A DNA stretch of 64,000 nucleotides. It comes from Afipia sp. GAS231. GTDB taxonomy: Bacteria > Pseudomonadota > Alphaproteobacteria > Rhizobiales > Xanthobacteraceae. The notes beneath the pieces were generated by a model, which ran no database searches, was not told the origin of the DNA, and saw only the letters and a program-made list of their open reading frames with translations. The stretch is taken from the NCBI RefSeq assembly GCF_900103365.1, contig NZ_LT629703.1:7364501-7428500 (forward strand), read 5' to 3'. Shown in pieces: positions 53,574 to 63,215 of the stretch; position 1 is the stretch's first letter; each line of letters opens with the position of its first letter. A program made the position numbers and the translations under genes.

Positions 53574-53650
53574 TGGCGATCCCAGCAGGATTCGAACCTG
53601 CAACCCACGGAGTAGAAATCCGTTACTCTATCCAGTTGAGCTATGGGACC
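53574..53650 (-). tRNA. tRNA-Arg (anticodon TCT)
   Basis: 77 bases on the minus strand. The acceptor stem GGTCCCA pairs with TGGGATC, the anticodon stem is ACGGA/TCCGT around the loop TTTCTAC (anticodon TCT), the T arm has the usual GGTTCGAATCC, and CCA is encoded. It is complete and presumably functional. Its 3' 51 bases (53574-53624) are the right attachment copy of the integrated element, so the 3' half is supplied by the element and restores the gene. Confidence 0.95.
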
Positions 53651-53978
53651 GTCTGGGGCGGTGTTCCGCTTAAGGCCTTTCTAGCACCGCCATTATGAAA
53701 AATCCGCTGCCCCGCCAAGGGCGTCGAACCGATTTCCTCATGTTTGCGACAAAGCCAGACGGCGGGCCATTGCTTATGGCGCGCCGCTGACCCAAAGCTG
53801 GCGCCCGCGACTGCCGCCGGCCGCGGCCCCGCGACCTTTTTGGACTGCCAAAGCCATGCCTGCTGCGACCTTTTCGCAAGCCAACCTTTTCGCAAGCCTC
53901 GTCCTTCGCCATCAGGCCGTCACCTTTTCGCGCATTTTTGACCGTACCGCGGCGTTCGTCCGCGCTGGGAGTTCCGTC
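53651..53978. other. Intergenic region between tRNA-Arg and the alpha-2-macroglobulin gene
   Basis: About 330 bases. No gene is supported. A short direct repeat, CCTTTTCGCAAGCC, occurs twice about 18 bases apart near 53870. The tRNA promoter (minus strand) and the promoter of the next gene are expected here. Confidence 0.35.
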
Positions 53979-56900
53979 ATGATCGGTTTCGTCCGCGCCA
54001 CACTGGTTTGCGCCACGCTGGCGCTTGGGCTGTTTCCGGCGCTGGCCGCCGACAAGGCCTTCAGGCGCGACGATCTGGCGGATTCGGCGATCAAGCTGGA
54101 GGCCCAGATCAAGAGCGAGGCGGGGCCGGTCACAAAGTCGGCCGCGACGCTGCGCAGCGATGCCGACGTCGCCTTCAAGCGGGCCGATTTCCGCACCGGG
54201 CTGCAGATTCTCGGCCAGATCGCCGCCACGACGCCGGAGGACGGCGCCAACTGGCTGAAACTCGCCAAAACCATCTTCCAGATCCGCTCCAACTCGTCGA
54301 GCGAGCAGACCTTCCTGCTCGAGCGCGCCTCGACCGCGGCCTATATCGCCTATCAGCGCGCCGCCAATCCGGGCGAAGAGGCCGACGCGCTGGCGGTGCT
54401 TGGCCGCTCCATGTCCGACCGCAAGCTATGGCGGCCGGCGCTCGATACGTTGCGGCTGTCGCTCGACCTGCGCGAGGTCGCAGATGTCCGCGGCCAGTAC
54501 GAGAAGATGCGCGATGAGCACGGGTTCCGGCTGCTGGACTACACCGTCGATTCCGACGGGGCCTCGCCGCGGGCCTGTTTCCAGTTCTCCGAGGACCTCG
54601 CCAAGCGGGTTGATTTCGCGCCGTTCCTCGCGCTGGCCGGTACCGACAAGCCGGCGCTGTCGGCCGAGGGCAAGCAGCTCTGCGTCGACGGCCTCAAGCA
54701 TGGCGAGCGCTACAATATCAACCTGCGCGCCGGCCTGCCGTCGACCGTCAAGGAGAGCCTGCCGAAGTCGGCCGAGTTCAACATCTATGTCCGCGACCGC
54801 AAGCCGTTCGTGCGCTTCACCGGCCGCGCCTATGTGCTGCCGCGCACCGGCCAGCGCGGCATTCCGCTGGTCAGCGTCAATACGCCGGCGGTGAACGTCA
54901 ACGTGTTCCGGATCGGCGACCGCAACCTGATCAACACCGTGATCGACAGCGATTTCCAGAAGACGCTGAGCCGCTACCAGCTCTCGGATCTCGGCAACGA
55001 GCGCGGCGTCAAGGTCTGGACCGGCGAACTCGCCACCGCCACCACGCTGAACCAGGACGTCGTCACCGCGTTCCCGGTGGACGAAGCACTCGGCAATTTG
55101 CAGCCCGGCGTTTACGTCATGACGGCGGCCCCGAAGAGCCCCGGCAGCGACGATGACGGCACGCTGGCGACCCAATGGTTCATCGTGTCGGACATGGGGC
55201 TAACAGCGTTTTCCGGCAATGACGGCATCCATGTCTTCGTCAATTCGCTGGCCTCCACCGAGGCCGTCACGAAGGCCGAAGTCAAACTGGTCGCGCGCAA
55301 CAACGAGATTTTGGCAACCCGGAAGACCGACGATGCCGGCCATGTGCTGTTCGAGGCCGGGCTGGCACTCGGCGAGGGCGGCTTGTCGCCGGCGCTGCTG
55401 ACGGTCACCAGCGAGAAGGCGGACTATGCCTTCCTCAGCCTCAAAACCAGCGCCTTCGACCTTACCGACCGCGGCGTTGCCGGGCGGGAGACACCTGCCG
55501 GTGCGGACGCCTTCGTCTATGCCGAGCGCGGGGTCTACCGGTCCAACGAAACGGTCTACCTCACCGCACTGCTGCGCGACGGGCAGGGCAACGCCATGAC
55601 CGGCGGGCCGCTGACCTTGGTGATCGAGCGGCCCGACGGCGTCGAATACCGCCGGGCCCAGCTCGCCGATCAGGGCGCGGGCGGCCGCTCCATGGCGGTG
55701 CCGCTCAATTCCGCGGTTCCGACCGGGACCTGGCGGGCGCGGGCCTATACCGACCCCAAGGGCGCGTCGGTCGGCGAGACCACCTTCATGGTCGAGGATT
55801 ACATCCCGGAGCGGATCGAATTCGACCTCACCGCCAAGGACAAACTGATCAAGGCTGAGATTCCCGTTGAACTGAAGGTCGACGGACATTTCCTTTATGG
55901 TGCACCAGCTTCCGGGCTTTCGCTCGAAGGCGACATGCTGGTCACGTCGGCGGCATCGGGCCGGCCGGGCTATCCCGGCTATCAGTTCGGCGTCGCCGAC
56001 GAGGAGACCGCCAGTAACGAGCGCACCCCGATCGAGAACCTGCCGGAAGCCGACGCCAACGGCGTCGCGACCTTCCCGGTCAGTTTGCCAAAACCGCCGT
56101 CCTCGACCCGGCCGCAGGAAGCCCAGATCTTCATCCGCATGGCGGAAACCGGCGGCCGCGCCGTCGAACGCAAGCTGGTGCTGCCGGTGGCGCCTGCGCA
56201 AAACCTGATCGGCATCAGGCCGCTGTTCGGCGACAAGAACGTTGCCGAGGGCGACAAGGCCGAGTTCGACGTGGTGTTCGTCGCTCCCGACGGCAAGCAA
56301 CTTTCGCGGAATGGCCTGCGCTACGAACTCCTGAAGATGGAGTCGCGATATCAGTGGTACCGTCAGAATTCGTCCTGGGAATATGAACCGGTCAAGTCCA
56401 CCAGCCGCGTCGCCGACGGCGATCTGACGTTGACATCAGACAAGGCCGCGCGCGTCAGCCTGGCGCCGCAGCCCGGCCGCTATCGCCTCGATGTCAAATC
56501 GTCGGACGTGGACGGGCCGATCACCTCGGTGCAGTTCGATGTCGGCTGGTACTCCGACGGCAGCGCCGATACGCCCGACCTGCTGGAGACCTCGATCGAC
56601 AAGCAGGAATACGCTTCCGGCGACACCATGGTGGTGTCGGTCAACGCCCGATCGGCGGGGAAACTCACCGTCAACATACTTGGCGACCGCCTGCTGACGA
56701 CCCAGACCGTTGATGTCAGGGAAGGCACCCAGCAGGTCAAAATCCCCGTCGCCAAGGACTGGGGCACCGGCGCCTATGTGCTGGCGACCCTGCGCCGGCC
56801 GCTCGACGCCGCCGCTCAGCGGATGCCCGGACGGGCGATCGGGCTGAAATGGTTCGGCATCGACAAGAAGGCCCGCACGCTGCAGGTAGCACTCTCGCCG

Positions 56901-59186
56901 CCACCGTTGGTGCGGCCGGGAACCGCCTTGAAGATTCCGGTCAAGCTCGGCGGGCTAAACCCCGGGGAAGACGCCAAGATCGTGGTTGCCGCGGTCGATG
57001 TCGGCATCCTCAACCTGACCAATTACAAGCCGCCGGCGCCTGACGATTACTATCTCGGCCAACGCCGCCTGACCGCTGAAGTCCGCGACCTCTACGGGCA
57101 ACTGATCGACGGCATGCAGGGGACGCGAGGCCAGCTCAAGACCGGTGGCGATGCCGCCGGCGCCGAGCTGCAGGGCGCGCCTCCCACGCAAAAGCCGCTG
57201 GCGCTGTATTCCGGCATCGTCACCGTTGGCCCTGACGGGTCGGCTGAAGTCTCGTTCGACATTCCCGAATTCGCCGGCACCGCGCGGGTGATGGCGGTGG
57301 CGTGGAGCGCGACCAAGGTCGGTCGTGCCAACATCGACGTGACGGTGCGCGATCCCGTGGTGCTGACGGCAACGCTGCCGCGGTTTCTGCTCAACGGCGA
57401 CAAGGGCACCATGAGTTTCGATCTCGACAACGTCGAAGGCGCGCCTGGCGACTACACCATCGCGGTGAAGACGACAGGTCCGGTGAAGGTGACCGGTAAT
57501 CCCTCGACCACGGTCAAGCTCGCCGCCAAGCAGCGCACCTCGATGGCGCTGGCGCTCGATGCCGGCGGCGCCGGCACCGCCAATCTCGACGTCGACATAT
57601 CAGGCCCGAACGGTCTTGCGCTGGCGCGGCACTATGCGCTCGACGTCAAGGCCGCGACGCAGATCTTGGCGCGGCGTTCGATCCGCACACTGGCTAAAGG
57701 AGAGAGCCTGACACTGACGCAGGACATGTTCTCCGACCTGGTATCAGGCACCGGCAGCGTCTCGCTGTCGGCGAGCCTGTCGACCGCACTCGATGCCGCG
57801 ACCATCCTGAAAGCGCTGGATCGCTATCCGTATGGCTGTTCCGAGCAGATCACCAGCCGCGCGATGCCGTTGCTCTATGTCAACGACCTCGCGGCCGGTG
57901 CGCATCTGGCGATGGACACCGAGGTCGATCAACGCATCAAGGACGCCATCGATCGCCTGCTGGCCCGCCAAGGCTCGAACGGTTCGTTCGGCCTGTGGTC
58001 GGCGGGCGGCGACGACGCCTGGCTCGATGCCTATGTGACTGACTTCCTGACCCGCGCCCGCGAAAAGGGCTTTGCGGTGCCGGATATCCTGTTCAAGAGC
58101 GCGCTCGACCGCATCCGAAACTCGGTGGTCAACGCCAACGAGCCGGAAAAGGATGGCGGCCGCGATCTCGCTTACGGCCTCTACGTGCTGGCCCGCAATG
58201 GTGCTGCGCCGATCGGCGATCTCCGTTACCTCGCCGATACCAAATTGAGCAACCTCGCAACACCCATCGCCAAATCGCAACTGGCGGCGGCGCTGGCGCT
58301 GGTCGGCGACAAGGCGAGGGCCGAGCGGGTCTATGGGGCGGCGCTCGATGCGCTGGCGCCAAAGCCCGTGATCGAGTTCGGCCGCGTTGACTACGGTTCG
58401 GCGCTGCGCGACGCGGCAGCCTTGGTGTCGCTGGCCAGTGAAGGCAACGCGCCGCGGGCGACGCTGACGCAGGCTGTGCAGCGGGTCGAAGTGGCGCGCG
58501 GGCTCACCCCCTACACCTCGACGCAGGAGAACGCCTGGCTGGTGCTGGCCTCGCGCGCGCTGGCCAAGGAAACGCTGGCGCTCGATATCGACGGCGTGCC
58601 GGCCAAGCAGGCGGTCTATCGCAGCTACAAGGCCGAGGCGATGGCCGGCAAGCCGATCAAGATCACCAACACAGGCGACGCGCCGATCCAGGCGGTGGTC
58701 TCGGTGTCGGGCTCGCCGATCACGCCGGAGCCTGCGGCCTCCAACGGCTTCAAGATCGAGCGCAATTACTTCACGCTCGACGGCAAGCCGGCGGATATCT
58801 CCAAGGCGAAGCAGAACGACCGCTTCGCGGTGGTGCTGAAGGTCACCGAAGCCAAGCCGGAGTTCGGGCATATCATGGTGTCCGACTATCTCCCGGCCGG
58901 GCTTGAGATCGACAACCCGAAACTGGTGTCGTCGGGCGACTCTGGCACGCTGGACTGGATCGAAGACGGCGAGGAGCCGGAAAATACCGAGTTCCGCGAC
59001 GACCGCTTCACGGCCGCGATCGATCGCGCCGCCGATGACGCGGCTGTGTTCACGGTCGCTTACGTCGTGCGCGCGGTCTCGCCCGGCAAATACGTGCTGC
59101 CGCAGGCCTATGTCGAGGACATGTACAACCCCTCGCGCTACGGCCGCTCCGGCACCGGCACGGTCGAGGTGCGTCCGGCGAAATGA
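53979..59186 (+). CDS. Bacterial alpha-2-macroglobulin with thioester
   Basis: 1735 residues from the ATG at 53979; GGGAG lies seven bases upstream. A signal peptide (ending ALAAD) without a convincing lipobox indicates a soluble periplasmic protein. After an N-terminal helical region (about 30-200) come several macroglobulin beta domains, then the bait region, and the thioester motif YGCSEQ (Cys about 1287) in the alpha/alpha toroid (TED) domain. The C-terminal domain ends TVEVRPAK. The protein traps attacking proteases by covalent capture after cleavage of the bait. The stop overlaps the PBP1c start by four bases; this pairing (yfaS-pbpC type) is a known one and links protease defence with cell-wall repair. 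Confidence 0.93.
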   Translation: MIGFVRATLVCATLALGLFPALAADKAFRRDDLADSAIKLEAQIKSEAGPVTKSAATLRSDADVAFKRADFRTGLQILGQIAATTPEDGANWLKLAKTIFQIRSNSSSEQTFLLERASTAAYIAYQRAANPGEEADALAVLGRSMSDRKLWRPALDTLRLSLDLREVADVRGQYEKMRDEHGFRLLDYTVDSDGASPRACFQFSEDLAKRVDFAPFLALAGTDKPALSAEGKQLCVDGLKHGERYNINLRAGLPSTVKESLPKSAEFNIYVRDRKPFVRFTGRAYVLPRTGQRGIPLVSVNTPAVNVNVFRIGDRNLINTVIDSDFQKTLSRYQLSDLGNERGVKVWTGELATATTLNQDVVTAFPVDEALGNLQPGVYVMTAAPKSPGSDDDGTLATQWFIVSDMGLTAFSGNDGIHVFVNSLASTEAVTKAEVKLVARNNEILATRKTDDAGHVLFEAGLALGEGGLSPALLTVTSEKADYAFLSLKTSAFDLTDRGVAGRETPAGADAFVYAERGVYRSNETVYLTALLRDGQGNAMTGGPLTLVIERPDGVEYRRAQLADQGAGGRSMAVPLNSAVPTGTWRARAYTDPKGASVGETTFMVEDYIPERIEFDLTAKDKLIKAEIPVELKVDGHFLYGAPASGLSLEGDMLVTSAASGRPGYPGYQFGVADEETASNERTPIENLPEADANGVATFPVSLPKPPSSTRPQEAQIFIRMAETGGRAVERKLVLPVAPAQNLIGIRPLFGDKNVAEGDKAEFDVVFVAPDGKQLSRNGLRYELLKMESRYQWYRQNSSWEYEPVKSTSRVADGDLTLTSDKAARVSLAPQPGRYRLDVKSSDVDGPITSVQFDVGWYSDGSADTPDLLETSIDKQEYASGDTMVVSVNARSAGKLTVNILGDRLLTTQTVDVREGTQQVKIPVAKDWGTGAYVLATLRRPLDAAAQRMPGRAIGLKWFGIDKKARTLQVALSPPPLVRPGTALKIPVKLGGLNPGEDAKIVVAAVDVGILNLTNYKPPAPDDYYLGQRRLTAEVRDLYGQLIDGMQGTRGQLKTGGDAAGAELQGAPPTQKPLALYSGIVTVGPDGSAEVSFDIPEFAGTARVMAVAWSATKVGRANIDVTVRDPVVLTATLPRFLLNGDKGTMSFDLDNVEGAPGDYTIAVKTTGPVKVTGNPSTTVKLAAKQRTSMALALDAGGAGTANLDVDISGPNGLALARHYALDVKAATQILARRSIRTLAKGESLTLTQDMFSDLVSGTGSVSLSASLSTALDAATILKALDRYPYGCSEQITSRAMPLLYVNDLAAGAHLAMDTEVDQRIKDAIDRLLARQGSNGSFGLWSAGGDDAWLDAYVTDFLTRAREKGFAVPDILFKSALDRIRNSVVNANEPEKDGGRDLAYGLYVLARNGAAPIGDLRYLADTKLSNLATPIAKSQLAAALALVGDKARAERVYGAALDALAPKPVIEFGRVDYGSALRDAAALVSLASEGNAPRATLTQAVQRVEVARGLTPYTSTQENAWLVLASRALAKETLALDIDGVPAKQAVYRSYKAEAMAGKPIKITNTGDAPIQAVVSVSGSPITPEPAASNGFKIERNYFTLDGKPADISKAKQNDRFAVVLKVTEAKPEFGHIMVSDYLPAGLEIDNPKLVSSGDSGTLDWIEDGEEPENTEFRDDRFTAAIDRAADDAAVFTVAYVVRAVSPGKYVLPQAYVEDMYNPSRYGRSGTGTVEVRPAK

Positions 59187-61384
59187 GTGCGTCCGGCAAC
59201 AGGAGTTCTCCGTCGTCATGCCCGGACTTGATCCGGGCATCCACGACTTCTGTTGCCGCCGAAAAGCAAGACGTAGATGGCCGGGTCAAGCCCGGCCATG
59301 ACCGCATCTTTAAACGACGAAGTGTCCGCATCGCCTCGGCTATCGGCGTTGCGCTCGTCGTCTTCACCACCGCCTTCGCAACCTGGGTCGTCTCGCTCGG
59401 ACCGCTACCCCTGGAGCAGGCGCGAAAAGTCTCGACCTCGATCGTCGACCGCAACGGCAAGCTGCTGCGTGCTTATGCGATGGAAGACGGCCGCTGGCGG
59501 TTGCCGGTCGACGCCAAGACGGCGGTCGATCCCGGCTATCTGAAATTGCTGCTGGCCTATGAAGACCGGCGCTTCTACGAGCATGGCGGTATCGATCCGC
59601 TGGCGCTCGGGCGCGCGGCGTTGCAGCTCGCGACCCGCGGCCACATCGTCTCCGGCGGCTCGACCATCACGATGCAACTGGCGCGGCTGATGGAGCCGCG
59701 GCGGGAGCGCTCGGTCTACGCCAAACTGCGGCAGATGGTGCGGGCCGTTCAGATCGAACGGCAACTAAGCAAGGACAGGATACTCGACCTCTATCTGGCG
59801 CTGGCGCCGTTCGGCGGCAATCTCGAAGGCATCCGCGCCGCCTCGATCGCCTATTTCGGCAAGGAGCCGAAGCGGTTGTCGCTGGCCGAAGCCGCACTGC
59901 TGGTGGCACTGCCGCAGTCGCCGGAACGGCGGCGGCTCGATCGCTATCCGCAGGCGGCCCACGCCGCGCGAGACCGCGTGCTCGACCGCATGGTGGAAGA
60001 CGGCATCGTCAGCAACGACGATGCGATCCAGGCGAGGGCGGTCCCGGTGCCACGGCTGCGCAAGCCGATGCCGATATTGGCGCCGCATTCCTCCGACGCT
60101 GCGGTGGCAACGGTGAAGGATCAGCCGGTCATCAAGCTGACGCTGGATGCGACCTTGCAGAGGACGCTGGAAGCGTTGGCGCGCGACCGCGCCATCGCAC
60201 AGGGGCCGAATATTTCGATCGGGATGATCGCGGTCGACAATGAAAGCGGCGATGTGCTGGCCCGAGTCGGCAGTTCCGATTATTTCGACGACCGTCGCGC
60301 CGGCCAGGTCGACATGACCCGCGCGCTGCGCTCGCCGGGCTCGACGCTAAAACCGTTCATCTATGGGCTCGCCTTCGAGGACGGCTTTGTCCATCCCGAC
60401 AGCCTGATCGACGATCGTCCGATTCGCTTCGGCTCCTACGCGCCGGAAAATTTCGACATGACGTTCCAGGGCACGGTGCCGATCCGCAAGGCGCTGCAAC
60501 TGTCGCTGAACGTGCCGGCGATTGCGCTGCTCGATCGCGTCGGCGCCAGCCGGCTGTCGTCGCGGCTGAAGCAGGCCGGCGGCAGCTTGGTGCTGCCGAA
60601 GGACGAAGCGCCGGGACTCGCCATGGGGCTCGGCGGCGTCGGCGTCACGCTGCAGGATTTGGCGCAGCTCTACGCGGGGTTTCCGCGGCTCGGTACCACC
60701 AAACCGTTGCGCGAAATCATGACCGCGAAGGACGACCGCGAGCCGATGCGGCTGATGGACCAGGCCGCGGCCTGGCAGGTCGGCAATGTCCTGATCGGCA
60801 CGCCGCCGCCGGAGAACGGCGTGCACGGCAAGATCGCGTTCAAGACCGGCACCAGCTACGGCTACCGCGACGCCTGGTCGGTCGGTTTCGACGGCCGTAT
60901 CACCATCGCAGTCTGGGTCGGCCGGCCCGACGGCGCGCCGGTGCCGGGACTGGTCGGCCGCACCGCGGCTGCCCCGATCCTGTTCGACGCCTTTGCCCGT
61001 ACCGGCAAAATCCCGGCGGCGCTGCCGAAGCCGCCCAAGAGTGTTCTGCTCGCCAGCAATGCCAAGCTGCCGCTGCCGTTGCGGCGGTTTCGCCCCGTCG
61101 GCGAACTGATCCGGACCGGCGCCGACCAGGCGCCGCACATCCAGTTTCCGCTGAACGGTTCACGGATCGACGTCGAGCGCTCCGCTGACGGGCAATCCGC
61201 CGCGATGCCCGTCAAGGTCGCCGGCGGGGTGCTGCCGCTGACCATGATGATCAACGGTATTTCGGTGGGTGAAATCGACAGCCGGCGCCAGCGGTTGGTC
61301 GATCCGCCCGGACCCGGTTTTGCCCGCCTGACCGTGATCGACGCCACCGGGGCGGCGGATACCGTCGTGATCCGGGTGCAGTAA
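59183..61384 (+). CDS. pbpC: Penicillin-binding protein 1C
   Basis: 733 residues. Residues 60-80 form the membrane anchor (SVRIASAIGVALVVFTTAFAT). The glycosyltransferase domain follows: EDRRFYEHGGIDPLALGRA (catalytic Glu), GGSTITMQLAR and EAALLVALPQSPE. The transpeptidase has SPGSTLKP (Ser387), LSLNVPA and KTGTSYGY (554). A C-terminal PBP1c domain ends the protein. It polymerises and cross-links peptidoglycan in the periplasm. The start ATG overlaps the preceding stop (ATGA). The first 45 residues are partly translated from a dispersed palindromic repeat (59215-59302); no other ATG occurs before the membrane helix, so this N-terminus is probably real but unusual. Confidence 0.92.
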   Translation: MSASGNRSSPSSCPDLIRASTTSVAAEKQDVDGRVKPGHDRIFKRRSVRIASAIGVALVVFTTAFATWVVSLGPLPLEQARKVSTSIVDRNGKLLRAYAMEDGRWRLPVDAKTAVDPGYLKLLLAYEDRRFYEHGGIDPLALGRAALQLATRGHIVSGGSTITMQLARLMEPRRERSVYAKLRQMVRAVQIERQLSKDRILDLYLALAPFGGNLEGIRAASIAYFGKEPKRLSLAEAALLVALPQSPERRRLDRYPQAAHAARDRVLDRMVEDGIVSNDDAIQARAVPVPRLRKPMPILAPHSSDAAVATVKDQPVIKLTLDATLQRTLEALARDRAIAQGPNISIGMIAVDNESGDVLARVGSSDYFDDRRAGQVDMTRALRSPGSTLKPFIYGLAFEDGFVHPDSLIDDRPIRFGSYAPENFDMTFQGTVPIRKALQLSLNVPAIALLDRVGASRLSSRLKQAGGSLVLPKDEAPGLAMGLGGVGVTLQDLAQLYAGFPRLGTTKPLREIMTAKDDREPMRLMDQAAAWQVGNVLIGTPPPENGVHGKIAFKTGTSYGYRDAWSVGFDGRITIAVWVGRPDGAPVPGLVGRTAAAPILFDAFARTGKIPAALPKPPKSVLLASNAKLPLPLRRFRPVGELIRTGADQAPHIQFPLNGSRIDVERSADGQSAAMPVKVAGGVLPLTMMINGISVGEIDSRRQRLVDPPGPGFARLTVIDATGAADTVVIRVQ
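59215..59302. repeat. Dispersed palindromic repeat inside the pbpC reading frame
   Basis: Bounded by GTCATG (59215-59220) and CATGAC (59297-59302). Inside are two hairpins, ATGCCCGGA-CTTGA-TCCGGGCAT (59218-59240) and TGGCCGGGTCAAGCCCGGCCA (59278-59298). This matches a repeat that is common between genes in Rhizobiales. Here it is read as part of the N-terminus of PBP1c. Confidence 0.85.
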
Positions 61385-61471
61385 GGGAAGGTTACCGGTG
61401 GGTCGGGGAACAACGGGTTGTTCCGGGAACTGCGGGTTGTTTGCACTGCGGTTTCATCGTAAGCGAATTGG

Positions 61472-63214
61472 ATGGTTGAAACCACGCAAGTCCGGCGCTT
61501 TGGAGCAGGCCAACAGCCTGTGAAACCTGCGAATTCCAGCCGCAGGCTGGTCGCGGCGTTCGACTTTGCCACAACAAGTCATTTCCGCGCCATCGTGTTT
61601 CTGCTGCTGTGCGGGCTGGTGATTTTCCTGCCCGGTTTCTTCAATATTCCGGCGATCGACCGCGACGAGGCCCGCTTCGCCCAGGCCACCAAGCAGATGG
61701 TCGAAACCGGCGATTTCGTCGATATCCGCTTCCAGGACGACGTCCGCTACAAGAAGCCGGTCGGCATCTACTGGCTGCAGTCCGCGGCCGTTGAAACCGC
61801 CTCGGCGCTCGGCCTGCCGCGGGCGCAACTGCGGATCTGGATCTACCGGATTCCGTCCCTGATCGGCGCCATCGGCGCGGTCTTGCTGACCTACTGGACG
61901 GCACTGGCCTTCGTGACCCGGCGCGGGGCGGCGCTGGCCGGACTGATGATGGCCAGTTGCGTGCTGCTCGGCGCCGAGGCGCGGCTCGCCAAGACCGACG
62001 CGATGCTGCTGCTGACGGTGGTCGCCGCGATGGGCGCGATGGCGCGGGTGTATCTCTCCTGGCAGCGCGGCGAGGATCCGGTGCATCCGTCATGGACGTC
62101 GCCCGCGATCTTCTGGACGGCGCTGGCCGGCGGCATCCTGCTCAAGGGGCCGCTGATCCTGATGTTCGTCGGCTTGACGATCCTGACCTTGGCGATCCTC
62201 GACCGCTCGGCGGCCTGGCTGTGGCGCATGCGCCCGGTCTGGGGGCTGATGTGGATGCTGGTGCTGGTGTTGCCGTGGTTCGTCGCGATCTTCTGGCGCG
62301 CGGGCGATGCGTTCTTCGCCGATTCGATCGGCGGCGACATGCTAAGCAAGCTGGCCGCGCAGGAATCCCATGGCGCGCCGCCCGGCCTGTATTTCCTGCT
62401 GTTCTGGGTGACGTTCTGGCCCGGTGCGGCGCTGGCCGGCATGGCCGCGCCGGCGGTGTGGCGCGCGCGGCGCGAGCCCGGCGCGCAGTATCTGCTGGCA
62501 TGGCTGATCCCGTCCTGGATCGTGTTCGAACTGGTGCTGACCAAGCTGCCGCATTATGTGCTGCCGCTCTATCCGGCGATTGCGATCCTGACCGTCGGCG
62601 CGCTCGAACGCCGGGTGCTGTCGCGCTCCTGGCTGGTGCGTGGCGCGGCCTGGTGGTTTGCGGTCCCGGCGCTGGCCTCGGTTCTCGCCATCGTCGGCGC
62701 CATCAAGCTCGCCCATCTGCTGGTGCTTCCGGCCTGGCCAATTCTCGCGGCGGCCATGATCTTCGGCCTGATCGCGTGGTGGATGTTCGAGGACAGCCGC
62801 GCCGAACGCTCGCTGCTGAACGGTGTCATTGCCGCGATGTTCCTGTCGATCGGGGTTTACGGCATCGTGATGCCGTCCTTGACGACAGTGTTTCCGAGCG
62901 CCGAGATCGCGCGCGCGTTGCGCAACGTCGTCTGCGTCGGGCCGAAAGCCGCGGCCGCGGGCTTTCATGAGCCCAGTCTTGTATTTATGACCGGCACCGA
63001 CACGCTGCTGACCGACGGATCGGGCGCCGCGGATTTCCTGGGCCAAGGGACCTGCCGCTTTGCCCTGGTGGAAGCGCGCTCGGAGCGCGGCTTCGTGCAG
63101 CGCGCCGAAGCCATCGGGCTGCGCTACAACGTCGCCAACCGGATCGACGGCTACAACATCTCGCAAGGCAGGGCGGTTTCGATCGCGATCTTCCGCTCGG
63201 AAGGCACGGAATAG
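61472..63214 (+). CDS. ArnT-like glycosyltransferase (GT39/GT83 type)
   Basis: 580 residues with about twelve membrane segments. The first periplasmic loop contains IPAIDRDEARFAQATKQM, with the Asp-Glu pair that is catalytic in this family, followed by YKKPVGIYWLQSA, a hallmark of ArnT-like and PMT-like enzymes. They move a sugar from polyprenyl phosphate to lipid A, other glycolipids or proteins on the periplasmic face. The acceptor cannot be deduced. A PAP2 phosphatase gene follows directly, which fits lipid-linked sugar or lipid A modification. The start ATG at 61472 lies about 90 bases after pbpC, so it may belong to the same transcript. Confidence 0.88.
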   Translation: MVETTQVRRFGAGQQPVKPANSSRRLVAAFDFATTSHFRAIVFLLLCGLVIFLPGFFNIPAIDRDEARFAQATKQMVETGDFVDIRFQDDVRYKKPVGIYWLQSAAVETASALGLPRAQLRIWIYRIPSLIGAIGAVLLTYWTALAFVTRRGAALAGLMMASCVLLGAEARLAKTDAMLLLTVVAAMGAMARVYLSWQRGEDPVHPSWTSPAIFWTALAGGILLKGPLILMFVGLTILTLAILDRSAAWLWRMRPVWGLMWMLVLVLPWFVAIFWRAGDAFFADSIGGDMLSKLAAQESHGAPPGLYFLLFWVTFWPGAALAGMAAPAVWRARREPGAQYLLAWLIPSWIVFELVLTKLPHYVLPLYPAIAILTVGALERRVLSRSWLVRGAAWWFAVPALASVLAIVGAIKLAHLLVLPAWPILAAAMIFGLIAWWMFEDSRAERSLLNGVIAAMFLSIGVYGIVMPSLTTVFPSAEIARALRNVVCVGPKAAAAGFHEPSLVFMTGTDTLLTDGSGAADFLGQGTCRFALVEARSERGFVQRAEAIGLRYNVANRIDGYNISQGRAVSIAIFRSEGTE

Positions 63215-63215
63215 G

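Larger units (their letters stand above)
37609..53624. mobile_element. Integrated phage-satellite-like element in tRNA-Arg(TCT), carrying restriction/defence genes
   Basis: The 51 bp of the tRNA-Arg gene from its CCA end through the anticodon loop is repeated exactly at 37609-37659 and 53574-53624. Between the copies lie a tyrosine integrase near the left end, a regulator, a divergent excisionase-like gene, a TSCPD protein, a replication-initiator-like protein, small phage-type genes, both terminase subunits and then a cargo region with nucleases, a methyltransferase and Vsr. Portal, capsid, protease and tail genes are absent. The base composition of the cargo (46700-50900) is clearly more AT-rich than the chromosome. 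This is either a phage satellite or a prophage whose structural genes were replaced. Confidence 0.85.
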
